From: Lamellibrachia satsuma
Lineage: Eukaryota > Annelida > Polychaeta > Sabellida > Siboglinidae
Reading direction: 5' to 3'
Assembly: GCA_033239005.1 (NCBI GenBank)
Contig: BSQZ01000037.1
Coordinates: forward strand, 5,645,001 to 5,709,000
DNA length: 64,000 nucleotides
Shown here: one piece after another, positions 1 through 13,078 of the stretch
Layout of the letters: each line of letters begins with the position of its first letter
Numbering within the stretch: position 1 is the stretch's first letter
Notes under the pieces: model-generated
What the model saw: only the letters and a program-made list of their open reading frames with translations
Database searches by the model: none
What the model was told of the DNA's origin: nothing
Made by a program: the position numbers and the translations under genes

Positions 1-131
1 AGAGAAAAAGCCTTGACGAGGAAAATATGGAATATCATGTTTACAATTCGGGTTGATTTGTCAGTTTCTGGCAACGATTTAATTTTAAACAGCCCTAGGA
101 CATGCGTAATTGTTGTTGTTGTTATTCTTAA
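1..131. other. Left-edge non-coding sequence
   Basis: AT-rich unique-looking sequence up to the TTAA (128-131) that precedes the first MITE copy. A short (GTT)n run lies near 112-124. No open frame or RNA gene was recognised. Confidence 0.5.
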
Positions 132-615
132 AAGTGCTTAATCAATTCGATCATTTCAAATTAATTTTGCAAAAAACCAGACCTACCTAGTATCCATTGC
201 AACATGCTAGCGCGTTTGTTCAACTCTTGCATGTATTTTTTTGTGAAATCATCAGACAAACAATTAAATGAGTTAATTCTTCTTCAAGCGTTAACTGAAG
301 TGAAAATCGAAATGCTGAAAAATCAGATATTTTATTTCTTTTGTGAAATTTCGTAACTTTGTCACGTGATCGGCAAGAGGATGGAAGTCACGCCCAAGAT
401 CAGCATTGACCCACACAGTGTTTACCGTTTCGATATCCTCTGTTTTGATCCTTATCAGATGTAACGACTAAAGCCAATTCTTTCGATGATTTGAACAAAA
501 ATTGGCATTTTTTAAATAAACAAACTGCGCACATTACTTAAACTAGTCACACGCTACACATCTGGGCATAACTGAACCGGATTCGCGATGGGTTAAACCA
601 TTTGAGGAGACAGCT
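132..615. mobile_element. TTAA-flanked MITE, copy 1
   Basis: Non-autonomous DNA transposon of 484 bp, flanked by TTAA at 128-131 and 616-619. The right end reads ttgaggagacagct, the reverse complement of the family's left end (seen best at 10033 as aggtgtctcctcaa). Its own left end has decayed. The interior aligns along most of its length with copies at 5096-5645 and 10033-11785; shared stretches include gtgaaatttcgtaact, the gtgatcgg block and the gatgggttaaa block near the right end. No transposase frame is present. TTAA target choice is known for piggyBac, Kolobok and Sola3 groups; which of these applies is not decided here. Confidence 0.75.
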
Positions 616-742
616 TTAATATTATTGTTATTATTATTACAACACGGGGAACATGCTCTACATTTTCTAAAATGTTTTTGGTATAACAAACGGAACAAAC
701 CTGCACGTGGCGTGTGATACATGACTTTTCTAAAATGTCTGC

Positions 743-1115
743 AGTTCGTTGCGATCAGGACTACGCGAAGTTCGTTGACTCGAAGGCGGGGGATTAGGAC
801 TACCAGTAGTTCGTTGACTCGAAGGCGGGGGATTATGACTACCAGTAGTTCGTTGACTCGAAGGCGGGGGATTAGGACTACCAGTAGTTCATTGACTCGA
901 AGGCGGGGGATTATGACTACCAGTAGTTCGTTGACTCGAAGGCGGGGGATTATGACTACCAGTAGTTCGTTGACTCGAAGGCGGGGGATTATGACTACCA
1001 GTAGTTCATTGCGTCGAAGCCAGGCGATTAGGACAATAAGACGTTCGTTGCGTCGAAGTCAGAGGATCTGGACTGCAAGAAATCCGTTGCACAGAAACGG
1101 GTTTATGATTACTAG
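743..1115. repeat. 39-bp minisatellite (about 7 units plus decayed ends)
   Basis: Tandem 39-bp units containing the core ttgactcgaaggcggggga, nearly identical between about 770 and 1010 and increasingly diverged toward 1115. Because 39 is a multiple of three, the array leaves a frame open (721-1164, repeating 13-residue unit rich in Ser, Thr and Arg), but nothing else supports translation. Confidence 0.85.
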
Positions 1116-2167
1116 AAGTTATTTGCATCAATGTCATTATATTGGTATGATTCATTCATTATAACCAACATGTGTTCAGCGCGCACGTCGATGCAACCGG
1201 GAATTTAAATCATCCGAGTTGGACATAACGTACTTGTTATAGTACATTTAAAGCTGCTTCCATGACTGATTTAGCCCATCTTAAAACATATTTATTACGA
1301 TCAAATCAGTAGTGCATGGGTGAATAGTTTACGCACTATACGAAGTCGATGGAATAGGAGGGTGGGTACCTTTGTTAAAAATCACGAAAAAGTCCCTTTC
1401 ATCTTAAGATTTGGTGACTAAAATACTGTAAACTCACCACCATCAAGACAAATACACTAACACTTGAGGAGCCCTATTACAGACTTACTTAGTAAACAAA
1501 CCATTCGTACAAAGAATCGTAGATGGTTATAACTTTCAAGTATTACATTAACATAAAGACGACCAACAACCAGCATCACCGACATCATATCACGGACATC
1601 ATATCACGGACATCATATCACGGACATCATATTACGGACATCATATTACGGATAAGGTTTGTTTGTCAAATATTACGGTCTGGTCAATAAAAATATTGCT
1701 CGCCATGCTTCAAACGCCGAAGGTTGTTTAACAATATTGTTTTGAAGTGTGAAGGTGATGGGAACATGATAAAGGAAATAAAAAAATGTCATCCAAATCC
1801 AAACAGGTTTAGGTGGAATGTTGCCTGGGAATCCGTTAGTTTATTGAAAGTGCACTAAGCGTTCAACTAACATTCGCTTTCCCGCGTCAGTTAGTTATTA
1901 ATGCTATTTTAAACATATTCACGCTAATGACATTTACGCAGTCAGCAGATCATGTTTTAAATTATTTATTGTAATATGGGAGAATGAATACTTTTTATTA
2001 CTATTCTGCTGTCGTGTTTTGCTAATTTTATTCACTCACTAATACTATTCAACTCTCTAAAATTGTACCTTCCGTACGTTAAAAACAAACATTACCATTA
2101 AAGATGACCTGGAAACAAACTAGTTTGAGATATTAAATGAAAAAGACTTGTTAGCGCGTTAAGTGGC
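1116..2167. other. Upstream non-coding stretch with a 14-bp tandem repeat
   Basis: AT-rich sequence without a credible gene. At 1574-1652 a 14-bp unit (catcatatcacgga) is repeated about five times. Otherwise nothing was recognised. Confidence 0.5.
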
Positions 2168-2632
2168 GGTTTTATAGAGTCTACCATTGTGCGATGATCA
2201 TGTACACGCTATCCATCAAACCCGATTGCACCCCGCCCCGACAAACCTGAGGCACTCGGCGGGAACGAACGAGAGAGGCCGTCAGTCGTTGAGTGACAGG
2301 CGCGAGGCGGGCCAGCCAATGAGCAGGCGGTGTCAGCAAACCAACAGCGGGCGGAGATCGAGGGACGACGGGGGTAGCACGCGCTGCGCTCCGTGACCAG
2401 ACCGAATCTCACGGAGAGCAACTCTGTCAGCGGGATCATCGTCCGGACGTCTTCGTCGCATCTCGCCGGGGATGTAGGAAAGTATCCCAGTGTCCCAGTC
2501 CTTCTCCTCCGCGTCGGAGTCGCCGCGTGTTCGTCTACATGCGCTTCGCAACTTGGGAAGTTACCCGAAGTCCTCGAGCGGATTTTGATCGCAACCCGAC
2601 AAAGGTCGACACGGCAACGAAGATCGGTCAAT
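2168..2632 (+). promoter_or_regulatory. Candidate Pax1/9 promoter and 5' UTR
   Basis: A sharp rise in G+C and CpG content against AT-rich surroundings leads straight into the proposed start exon. A TATA-like ttttatag lies near 2170 and an Sp1-like ccccgcccc near 2231. Apparent open frames on both strands (for example minus 2209-2760) are explained by high G+C and resemble no known protein. The transcription start is not determined. Calling this the promoter depends on exon 1 being correct. Confidence 0.35.
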
Positions 2633-2636
2633 ATGG
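2633..2636 (+). CDS. Pax1/9: Pax1/9 exon 1 coding part (split start codon exon)
   Basis: Proposed minimal first coding exon: ATG plus one G, directly followed by a consensus donor (gtaagt, 2637-2642). Joined to exon 2, which begins AT-CCG-CCG after an AG acceptor at 9683-9684, it gives Met-Asp-Pro-Pro-Ala-Tyr-Gly-Glu, the short N-terminus expected just before a Pax1/9 paired domain. The exon 2 frame has no good start of its own: the upstream in-frame ATG at 9660 lies before the acceptor. Evidence is the splice consensus, matching phase (one base plus two) and the GC-rich setting. The 7-kb intron and the tiny target make this an inference until transcripts are seen. Confidence 0.55.
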
Positions 2637-5095
2637 GTAAGTACCGTGGCGACAATCGTGCGTTATCAATCAACGCCACCCGACGTTGATCTGGTGCGAC
2701 GCAGGATTTAAATTGGCACACTTTTGTCAGCGCTGACATGATAATCGCGAAGTGGTCCAAACTTCATCGATACGACACAGCGGTGATAACTCGCATGCCA
2801 ACTTTTTCACAACCGTAAAGTCGGGGATGCAAATATGATCCGTGTGCATCACCGACGGCATCTCAAAAACGCAAACACCAATTTGCATCAAGACTGCACC
2901 AAGTGCGTCTAGATGTAACCATAACCGCCTGAATCGCAAAACACCTTCGAAAACCTGCCCGGGCCGTCGCCTGCGCCGACTCGCAGCCTGGATCGGCGCT
3001 TTATTACCAGCGAGTACCTTCGCGTCACTTGCTACAAATTAGAGACGTCTTCCGCTAACAGAAATAAACAGCGGTAAAGCGTCGCTCGCCCGACAAGCTG
3101 CCATCTGTGCGCGAGACGCACCGTAAATAGACGGCCGAGACACCCGGTATTTGAGCTATAAGAACGAAGCTAATTCGATCCTTGGTGACAACCGAAGTGG
3201 TTTGACTTGACAACAAATACACATTCGTTATCGAATATTATTTCCTATGGGTTTCCTTCTTTCGTGATTTCTTGATGCAATAGACATTAAATAAACAAAG
3301 CAAAGGTAATGTGTTGGAACGTAATGCAAGAAGTGTGTGATGAAATAAAGTGATGAAATTGTAATAATTACATAAACGGGCTTAATCAGTGTCATTATCG
3401 CTACACCAAACCTGATTTTGTTCCATGCTGATTTTGTGCATTTATAGCTATTAAGAATACAGTAGCCTGCCATGTGTTTACCTAAATTACACCAAGTAAC
3501 TTAGTAATAAGAATTGTGTGTAGAAACAGTAGCCTGCCATGTGTTTACCTAAATCACATCAAGTAACTTAGTAATAAGAATTGCAAAACATTACAATTCA
3601 AACGATTACTTATAAAACGTCGTTACAAATAACAGTATATTATTAATAGAGTCATAATTTTACAGTAGGATACCTTGCAATATTAAAATATCTGTTTTCC
3701 GTTAATTCGCATTCATGCGCCCATCGTCATATCGCATGTTTGTTCGACAGCTACTATGTTTGTTCGACAGCTACTATGTTTGTTATTTGCAGATAACATT
3801 TCGAAGTCAAGAAGGTATCTGGTATTTTCAGTTACCCAATATTTTTTATTATTCAGCAAATAACTAATTGAAATGTACACAATGTATTTATATCTTTCAA
3901 ATAAAACAAAACCTGTATAATGCATTTCACAATTTCAAACTCGAGCATACCTGGTTCTGTATCGTATACAAACGCCAAATGTCTGCGCTGTGTATAATCA
4001 TTGTAAACAGAATGGAAACTTAGACGAGTATCTGTGCCCGAAGGCCAACCAACGGTGCACGTTTGATCTCCAGCCGTGTAGGACAGCGCCTGTCGAAAGG
4101 TGTAAACAGTGAAACCGTTCGTCTGTGGTCACGCCTGATACGACGCAATAGTGTAACCGAGCAGAGAAACTCTGTTCACGTCGTCGCTCGAGGCTACCTG
4201 CTGCCTTGCGTGGCTAATGAAGTCAGCAAGCGAACTATCAGCACCATTCTGGTTACGTCCTGTGGTTAAACTCAGTACCACTCGGCGACTTAACTCCGTG
4301 CCCAAAGCATTTGAGACTGATCGTCGATGGATTGTGATATCGCAAACACGCACACCAAAAGGTAGAAAACGGAAAACACTGACAATAGTTCGAACCTGTT
4401 CGGTTACGCAATCAGCTGGTAACGTCTGTATCCGATTTTTAAGATTATGATTTGATATAGGTTTTGACACGAAAATAATATTTTCTTGCAACAAAGAGTT
4501 TGCGTAATAAAATATGTGGTCGATGTTACAAATTATTCTTTTGGAAATTCTTGTTCAATTTTCAGAATCTTTTAATAATTCGTTGTTCCATTGCAAACTG
4601 CAAATATAGCTGCTGTTAATGCTCGTGAAAGTTGTCTGGATGTCAGCGTGGCTCTACACCGACATCAGTCTGCAAACATATAAGTATAGTCTGTCTTTTT
4701 ACAGTCGTGGTATTTCACAACACACGATAATTGTCAAATTAAACAACGTACACTATCTAAATTAAACCAATGTAAGTTACGACATTGCTTAGAATGAATC
4801 AATGATTCGGTTCGCGGGCTTATGCCTCACGGCCTATGCGTGCTCTCTTTAAGCATGTCGTATAAATAACTCATTTAATCTAATACATTCGAGATAACGT
4901 TGAAAGCCATATTTCCTAGAAATCACCATACATCAAGAGTTACACAGCGCGCCACATATGTTCGGAGTTATCAGGACAGAACCAATGTGGTTCATATGTT
5001 CGGAGTTATCAGGACAGAACCAATGTGGTTGACGGTGTTGACGATTGCACGGTTCTACTATGACGTATAACATTATTTATGTATCTATGTTTTAA

Positions 5096-5645
5096 ATGTT
5101 CCTCCTCAATCCATTGTTTCGCTAGTCTCATTTCAAATTAATTTTACGAAAAATCAAACCTACGTAGTATCCACTGCAATAAGCTAGCTCGTTTGTGCAA
5201 CTTTTGTGTGTATCTCTGTGTGAAATCACTAGACGAACTATTAAATTATTTAATGTTTGGTCAAACATTAATTGAAATGAAAGTAGAAACGCTGAAAACT
5301 CACGAATTTCACCCTTTGTGAAATTTCGTAACTGTGTCATGTGATCGGCGAGAGGATAGACGTGACGTTCATGATCAACATTCACCCGCACAAGTAACTG
5401 GACGTCACGTTCATGATCAACATTCACCCGCACAAGTAACTGGACGTCACATTCTATACTATTTCTATACTATTTTGAATCTAACCCGATCTAACGACTA
5501 AAGTAAATTCTTTCAATGAGTTCAACAAAAATAGGTATTAAATCGACAGCGGATGTTACATAAACTATTTACACACACTACATATATGGACATCAACTAA
5601 CTGGATTTGCGATAGGTTAAAGCAGTTGAACTTGAGGATGGAGTT
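5096..5645. mobile_element. TTAA-flanked MITE, copy 2
   Basis: Starts right after TTAA (5092-5095) with atgttcctcctcaa and ends ttgaggatggagtt followed by ttag, a one-base decay of the second TTAA. It aligns with copy 1 (132-615) and with the non-satellite parts of copy 3. It contains its own 42-bp internal duplication (5359-5448) at the place where copy 1 has a single unit. Non-coding. Confidence 0.7.
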
Positions 5646-6110
5646 TTAGCTAAATTCGCAGTAAACGTTTCTTCGTGTTTGAGATTTATATTCTGACTTC
5701 ATTGTGTAGGACGTATTCCGACTGCAGAAAAAGGGCAACATTCAAAGTCGGATTTTAATTTTAGCTCTATTATATTTTAAACTAATGCATAAATGAATGT
5801 GGTCACTGGCCTAGCCCTAGATTTGGGTAACGCAGAAAACTAAACGCCCCCAGCCCCAAACCAAATACAAGGCTCAACCGTGAACCCCATTGCAGCTATG
5901 ACGTCCAGTCATTCAGTGTGACATCGTGAATTCATACTCGAAGAAATTATTTCACATTAAATATGCAAACACATACCCTGCCTAGTTGCGTATGTGGCCC
6001 GGTACTTGATTGCTATCCTTCCCCCTACGACAAGGCAGATCGGTCATCCTCCTTTCAAGATGCGCCGCCATCTTTCATGTGAAAACGGCGACATGTAACG
6101 TCGCTGCAAC

Positions 6111-6125
6111 GTAAATAAACAAACA
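6111..6125. promoter_or_regulatory. Overlapping forkhead-type motifs
   Basis: The string gtaaataaacaaaca contains overlapping RYAAAYA forkhead core sites and sits in a GC-rich, repeat-free patch of Pax1/9 intron 1. The motif is short and A-rich, so chance occurrence is quite possible. Confidence 0.2.
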
Positions 6126-6556
6126 TCGGGGTTAGAACGAACGTGTCCGCGGGCCGGCCACACAGTCGATAGCTTAATGACAAGTGTGTGAATCGGTGGA
6201 TGCTCGCCGGGGCCCGCCGGCCTCTAGACGAATTTCACGGATAATGAATCAAATCGTTAACGATGCGGTGCGACAGCGATGGTTTTGGGTCTGAAGTTGA
6301 CTGGGTCAGTGTTTTATAACTACTCGCAAAACTCCCGGGGCACCGCTGCACATGGCAGGCAGGGTAGCAGGGTGGCAGTTTTGTGATATTAACTATTCAA
6401 CAGCTTTATGTTGGAATGTATTTCTCGGATATAGCTTGATTAATCTGCATTCACTAATCCACCTAAGTAAAACTCCTATGCAGCATTACTAGACGCGCGT
6501 ATGTGCGCATGTACACACATACTTTATCTAGCTTATATTTCTCAAGAATTTCGCGA

Positions 6557-6943
<387 letters not shown>

Positions 6944-7099
6944 TTTATAACTTATATTATGTAATCTTAAAATTATTTATTCAAATGTTTATTGTCATAT
7001 ATCCAGAAGATACGTGTCCTGGTATTAGCTTTTCGCTAAATTATAATAATAATAAAAACGATGGTAACAAAACCAGTGATATAGAAACAACATAAATAA

Positions 7100-7680
7100 C
7101 AGGTTCGTTGTGTTGTTGTTCGTTGTGTTGTCGGTGTCGGGGTTTGGGTCGTTAAACTCTTGTCGCATGTTCGTTGCGTCTTCGGCGTGTGTATGTTGTA
7201 CGATGCCAACGCACGTTTTCCGAAGCAGGCCGGTTCTTCCATCGACGTTCTCGCTGATTGAACCCGACAAGTGCTCTGCAAACTTCGACACTAACCGGCC
7301 ACTTCGTGCTTTATCAGTTGATAAACCGATCCGAGTGCATCGGCGAAACGACGCGATAATCGTTCGTGGTACCCGGTCTATCGACTTGATGATTATCCTT
7401 TAATTGGCCCCATCTTTATGGCGCATCGTTGACGAGACGCCCCCGAGATAAGTCACGTCGTCGGCTCTTCCCCGCACCTCCCATTGCCGCTAGGCGGACG
7501 CAATTAGCGGCAGCGCTTCAAATTGATTCTGAAGTGCTCGAGAACTGACGAATGATGGCGGCGATTTATCTGACCGCTGAAATCCCACAGCCACCCGCCG
7601 CGACGGCTGTTCCTGGGACCCGACGCCGCTGGGGTCCTATCTCATCTCCAAGGGATCCACCCTGCTAATTCCACCAGACA
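7100..7680 (+). promoter_or_regulatory. Unique GC-rich patch in Pax1/9 intron 1, possible enhancer
   Basis: About 580 bp of non-repetitive, CpG-containing sequence inside an otherwise AT-rich, repeat-laden intron. It contains several GATA cores (gataag near 7448, tttatc, ttatct), TAAT homeodomain cores (ttaattgg, caattag, gctaatt) and an E-box-like cacgtc. No open frame resembles a protein. The regulatory role is inferred from composition and position only. Confidence 0.25.
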
Positions 7681-8148
7681 GGTTGCTGCTATATCCGTGC
7701 ATGTATGCAGTAATACTACGTCGTTGTAGCCTTCTCGGGTGAATCGAAAACATCGGTTGATACGAAGTGCGTAGCTTTAGGACGAGCACTCTGAGAACAG
7801 CTCCGTTACACAAATCTATGCATATCCATAATCTGCATCGTTGTTTAAATCTCCAGTTTCATAGGATCTTCCCGTGTGTGCCTTTCATGGAGTCAATTTA
7901 TAAGGGACACGTGGCCACACTGCATCAATGAATTTCGTCATATTTAAGAAGAACCTGGGTTGGAGCGTTCGTTTTGGCTGGTCATTTCAACTATACAACT
8001 ATATATCGTAGCCACAGCTTGCAAGATGTTGTTTACTCGATATAATAAACTATTATAAATGTTAATTATAAAATGACGTGGCTGTATGGACCAACAAGGG
8101 TGCGAAGAGTGTATGATGTTAAATATGATGTTAAATTGTTTTCCTCAC

Positions 8149-8293
<145 letters not shown>

Positions 8294-9042
8294 TCTGGAG
8301 GTACACTGTGAAAAACATAGCTGAACGGTTCAGAGATAGCTCGCAGTCGGTATTGTTTCTGAAGATAATCGCTTGAGTAAGCTTATTCATATTATATTAA
8401 ATCTTTCGCATTGCTGCAATGTTTACCATCAATATTATCAATAAATATCTCGATATTCTTTTTAATTTAAGGAAAATGTAGCAACCGTGTGAATAAAAGA
8501 AGCATCAAACTATTGCGTTCATTTCCAAATGCTATATTTACAAATTGGGAATAAAAGCACGTATAACTTATAATAATAATGCTAATAACAATATTAATAA
8601 TAATGATAATAATAATAACAATAATTATTATTTTTATCATTATTATATGATGTTTTAAATTGTTATATCATTTGACCAGTTTGTGAACAGTTCGAAACTA
8701 TTATAACATCAACTTCCACTATAGTGTCAACATAAAATCCATAAAAAATTTCTGAAAAAATTATCCAACTCGTTGAAGTATTATTACATTAAAGCAAATA
8801 TGATGTCTGCGCACCGACACACACTCCACCCCGGCCCGACCTGCCCGTGCCCCCGCCACGACCCCCACCATGACCCCCACCCTCCCCGTGCCGCCCCTAG
8901 TGCAGGCGGCGCGTTGATGACTGCCGGCTGACACCCGAACATGACCGACGATCGTTGCCACATGACGCGCCTCCCACCGAGCCGTGGTCGAGACCGCCGA
9001 CTTGGGAGGGAAAATCCCGTTTTGGGGAGCAAATATTTTATT

Positions 9043-9350
<308 letters not shown>

Positions 9351-9351
9351 T

Positions 9352-9520
9352 CTTTTTTACCTAGTAAAGTAGTTTTTGACTGCCTGCCTGCCTGCCATTC
9401 TCTCTGTCTGTCTGTATGTCTGTTTCCCCGTATCTCCGGCAGTTTTACATGCATGGGGCTGAAAATTGCTAGGCGTGCCTCGGGGGCAATGGGGAGGTTC
9501 GTACATTAAATCAAATAAAA
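9352..9520 (+). repeat. Dispersed repeat R1, copy A
   Basis: Shares an ordered set of blocks with 22160-22290 and 24131-24260: aaagtagttt-tgact, a (TGCC/TGTC)n stretch, tatctccg-cagtttt, a G-rich block and ttcgtacattaaat. It contains no frame. Class unknown. Confidence 0.55.
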
Positions 9521-9523
9521 AAC

Positions 9524-9525
<2 letters not shown>

Positions 9526-9559
<34 letters not shown>

Positions 9560-9589
9560 TATATATTTATTTATTTATTTATTTATATA

Positions 9590-9621
<32 letters not shown>

Positions 9622-9622
9622 C
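9526..9622. repeat. (AT)n, (TTTA)n and (CGCA)n compound microsatellite
   Basis: Adjacent short AT, TTTA and CGCA arrays ending some 60 bp before the exon 2 acceptor. Confidence 0.9.
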
Positions 9623-9659
9623 ATACACAGTTGCGCGAGAGTATCTATAAGTTTCGTAA

Positions 9660-10001
<342 letters not shown>

Positions 10002-10032
10002 TAAATATGTTGCCATGTATGGCACATGTTAA

Positions 10033-11785
10033 AGGTGTCTCCTCAATTCGATATTTTCGCTCTTCTCATTTCAGACTCATTTCGCGAAAAAAAACTTTGC
10101 TCAGTATCACCACGACATGTTAGCTGTAGTATCCACCACGACATGTTAGCTGTAGTATCCACCACGACATGTTAGCTGTAGTATCCACCACGACATGTTA
10201 GCTGTAGTATCCACCACGACATGTTAGCTGTAGTATCCACCACGACATGTTAGCTGTAGTATCCACCACGACATGTTAGCTGTAGTATCCACTATGACAT
10301 GTTAGCTGTAGTATCCACCACGACATGTTAGCTGTAGTATCCACCACGACATGTTAGCTGTAGTATCCACCACGACATGTTAGCTGTAGTATCCACCACG
10401 ACATGTTAGCTGTAGTATCCACCACGACATGTTAGCTGTAGTATCCACCACGACATGTTAGCTGTAGTATCCACCACGACATGTTAGCTGTAGTATCCAC
10501 CACGACATGTTAGCTGTAGTATCCACCAGACATGTTAGCTGTAGTATCCACCACGACATGTTAGCTGTAGTATCCACCACGACATGTTAGCTGTAGTATC
10601 ACCACGACATGTTAGCTGTAGTATCCACCACGACATGCTAGCTGTAGTATCCACCACGACATGTTAGCTGTAGTATCCACCACGACATGTTAGCTGTAGT
10701 ATCCACCACGACATGTTGGCTGTATCCACTATGACACGTTAGCTGTAGTATCCACCACGACATGTTAGCTGTAGTATCCACCACGACATGTTAGCTGTAG
10801 TATCCACCACGACATGTTAGCTGTAGTATCCACCACGACATGTTAGCTGTAGTATCCACCACGACATGTTAGCTGTAGTATCCACAACGACATGATAGCT
10901 GTAGTATCCACCACGACATGTTAGCTGTAGTATCCACCACGACATGTTAGCTGTAGTATCCACCACGACATGTTAGCTGTAGTATCCACCACGACATGTT
11001 AGCTGTAGTATCCACCACGACATGTTAGCTGTAGTATCCACCACGACATGTTAGCTGTAGTATCCACCACGACATGTTAGCTGTAGTATCCACCACGACA
11101 TGTTAACTGTAGTATCCACTACGACATGCTGGCTGTAGTATCCACCACGACATGTTAGCTGTAGTATCCACCACGACATGTTAGCTGTAGTATCCACCAC
11201 GACATGTTAGCTGTAGTATCCACCACGACATGTTAACTGTAGTATCCACCACGACATGTTAGCTGTAGTATCCACCACGACATGTTAGCTGTAGTATCCA
11301 CTACGACATGCTGGCTGTAGTATCCACTACGACATGCTAGCTGTAGTATCCACTATGACATGCTGGCTGTAGTATCCACTATGACATGCTAGCTGTAGTA
11401 TTCACCACGACATGCAATAGTTCTTTTGTGCAATTTGCTTGATTGAGTTTTCATTAAGTCATCGGAGAAACTAATGCATTATTTTTACCGGATCTGGTAA
11501 CAAATCTGGGGGGGGATGGCAACGGTGGCCCCGCCTTTATATTATAATTATATTATACATACAATAACAGTGTCATTCACACTTTTGTCAATCACCCGAT
11601 CTAAAGATGACCCGATCTAACGATCATCTGATGTAGCGATGACAGTCAGTTATCTATATGATTTTAACAAAAGTCAGCACTCCTTTATTAAACCAAGTAG
11701 TCAATATATTGAATTATTCACACCCTACATATTTGAACATCAACGACCACGATGCGCGATGGGTTAAATTAATTGACGAGGTTTT
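10033..11785. mobile_element. TTAA-flanked MITE, copy 3, expanded internally
   Basis: Begins after TTAA (10029-10032) with the best-preserved family terminus, aggtgtctcctcaa, and ends near 11785 in a decayed ttgacgagg terminus. Left arm (10033-10107) and right arm (11416-11785) align with copies 1 and 2, including cccgatctaacga and gcgatgggttaaa. Between them the short 'gtatcc-...-acatg-tagct' segment, single in copies 1 and 2, has been multiplied into a satellite. Without the satellite the element would be about 450 bp, like its relatives. Confidence 0.7.
10108..11415. repeat. 26-bp minisatellite, about 50 units
   Basis: Tandem 26-bp units of the form gtatccaccacgacatg followed by ttagctgta. 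The array is very homogeneous in the middle, with occasional one- to three-base deletions; variants (tatgaca, gctggct, ttaact) concentrate toward the right end, from about 11100 on. No frame or RNA is suggested. Confidence 0.95.
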
Positions 11786-12352
11786 TATTGCTAGAATATG
11801 GCTTTGACTCTGCCAGTGATAACCAAATTTTAACACACCAGTCTTTCGAGAGAGTAAGACTAGTCTGCATGTGTCAGCTAAAATGACTGGCAGGTGCAGT
11901 ATTCGGTGCTTACTTGATATGTATTTGGTATGTATTTGATATGCTCGTTGGCGGGGGTAAATGGATTCTAATCCAGGGTCAACGCCCCATCCGGTTGACC
12001 GATGAAAACAACTGGGTACAATATAATTGACGCATCTCCTAGCACCTGACAAAATATAAAGGAAATAAGAAATATGTGACTTTTGAGTGAGACTCTTTTA
12101 ACGGGAAGGAAAACATCCCACACATGGATAAATGTGTATTCTGCTGTGGACTCACGATTCAGACAATTTGAACAACCAACCCTTGTGAGAACAGAAATGA
12201 AATGTTAGAACGCTGAAAAAAAGGATTTGTATTTTTGTTTTTCAGGAATTGGTAGCATGCATTTTAATTTTGATATGTACCAACAGGTGTCGCATTGTAA
12301 TTTTAATATGTATCACGAGGTGACGCATTCTAATTGTTATGTGTACCACTAG

Positions 12353-13078
12353 GTGTCGCACGGTTGCGTGAGCAAGATCCTGGCCCGTTACAACGAGACG
12401 GGCTCCATCCTTCCGGGAACGATCGGCGGCAGTAAGCCGCGCGTGACGACGCCCAAGGTCGTCGAGGCCATCAAGGTGTACAAGGACAAAGACCCGGGCA
12501 TCTTCGCGTGGGAGATCCGCGACAAGCTGCTCTCTGACGGCGTGTGCGACAAGTTCAACGTTCCGTCGGTCAGTTCCATCAGTCGCATCCTCCGCAATAA
12601 GATCGGCACGCTGCAGCACCTCAACGCTCCGTGCTACGACCTCGGTCCGAAGGCCGACCACCGGGCGACGCTCTACAACTCCTTCTACCCGTACACGTGC
12701 CCGACGGGGCCGATGACTGTCCCCGGAGGCGCCCCAGCCTCGGCCGCCATGCCTTCCCCGCTGCCGACGCAGACGTTCTCGCTGCCCGCCAAGGCCGGAC
12801 TGGCCATGCCGCCCAACGCTCTGCGCGGCTGGCCGTCGGCGCACGCCATGTGCGACATCCTCCGTCTGCGGTCGCCCGTCGCGGCCGCGTGCATGCAGCC
12901 GCCCGGCTGCGGGGGACCTCCGGGCGGCGGTGGCGGAGACCTCGGCTGTCCGCCCGGACAGATGTACAACAACTACGGACAGAACATCAACATGGCGTAC
13001 AATCAGAGCTATAACTACTATCGTTCCATGGGCGGCATGGCGCCTTCCATGACGCAGGCCATGTATCTCCAAAGTTGA
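12353..13078 (+). CDS. Pax1/9: Pax1/9 exon 3: C-terminal paired domain and C-terminus
   Basis: Starts in phase 0 after acceptor cactag and continues QLK with [17 protein letters not shown], then [23 protein letters not shown] and [12 protein letters not shown], which end the paired domain near residue 133. There is no homeodomain, as expected for Pax1/9. The remaining 156 residues are rich in Pro, Ala, Met, Gly and Tyr. HAMCDILR (residues 212-219, bases 12842-12865) sits where the Groucho-binding octapeptide belongs but is diverged. A Gly-rich run (about residues 235-243) and a Tyr/Asn-rich tail follow, ending MYLQS-stop. With exons 1-2 the protein has 289 residues, somewhat short for the family (human PAX9 has 341). 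The exon is much more GC-rich than its flanks; a 342-codon antisense frame across it is a shadow. Confidence 0.95.
   Translation: MSHGCVSKILARYNETGSILPGTIGGSKPRVTTPKVVEAIKVYKDKDPGIFAWEIRDKLLSDGVCDKFNVPSVSSISRILRNKIGTLQHLNAPCYDLGPKADHRATLYNSFYPYTCPTGPMTVPGGAPASAAMPSPLPTQTFSLPAKAGLAMPPNALRGWPSAHAMCDILRLRSPVAAACMQPPGCGGPPGGGGGDLGCPPGQMYNNYGQNINMAYNQSYNYYRSMGGMAPSMTQAMYLQS

Noticed and set aside
721..1164. 147-codon repeat protein frame
   Set aside because: The frame is open because a 39-bp unit is a multiple of three. Degenerate flanks, no splice or promoter context and the MITE neighbourhood argue for a plain minisatellite.
2209..2760. 183-codon minus-strand frame and several shorter ones
   Set aside because: GC-rich promoter-like DNA opens frames on both strands; no motif was recognised.
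10108..11415. CRISPR-like regular repeat of 26-bp units
   Set aside because: Units are contiguous with no unique spacers, and the genome is eukaryotic. It is a minisatellite. The same applies to the arrays at 27470, 35925, 41478 and 49853.
12631..13014. Second plus-strand frame of 127 codons within Pax1/9 exon 3
   Set aside because: Arg/Ala-rich out-of-frame reading caused by high third-position G+C.
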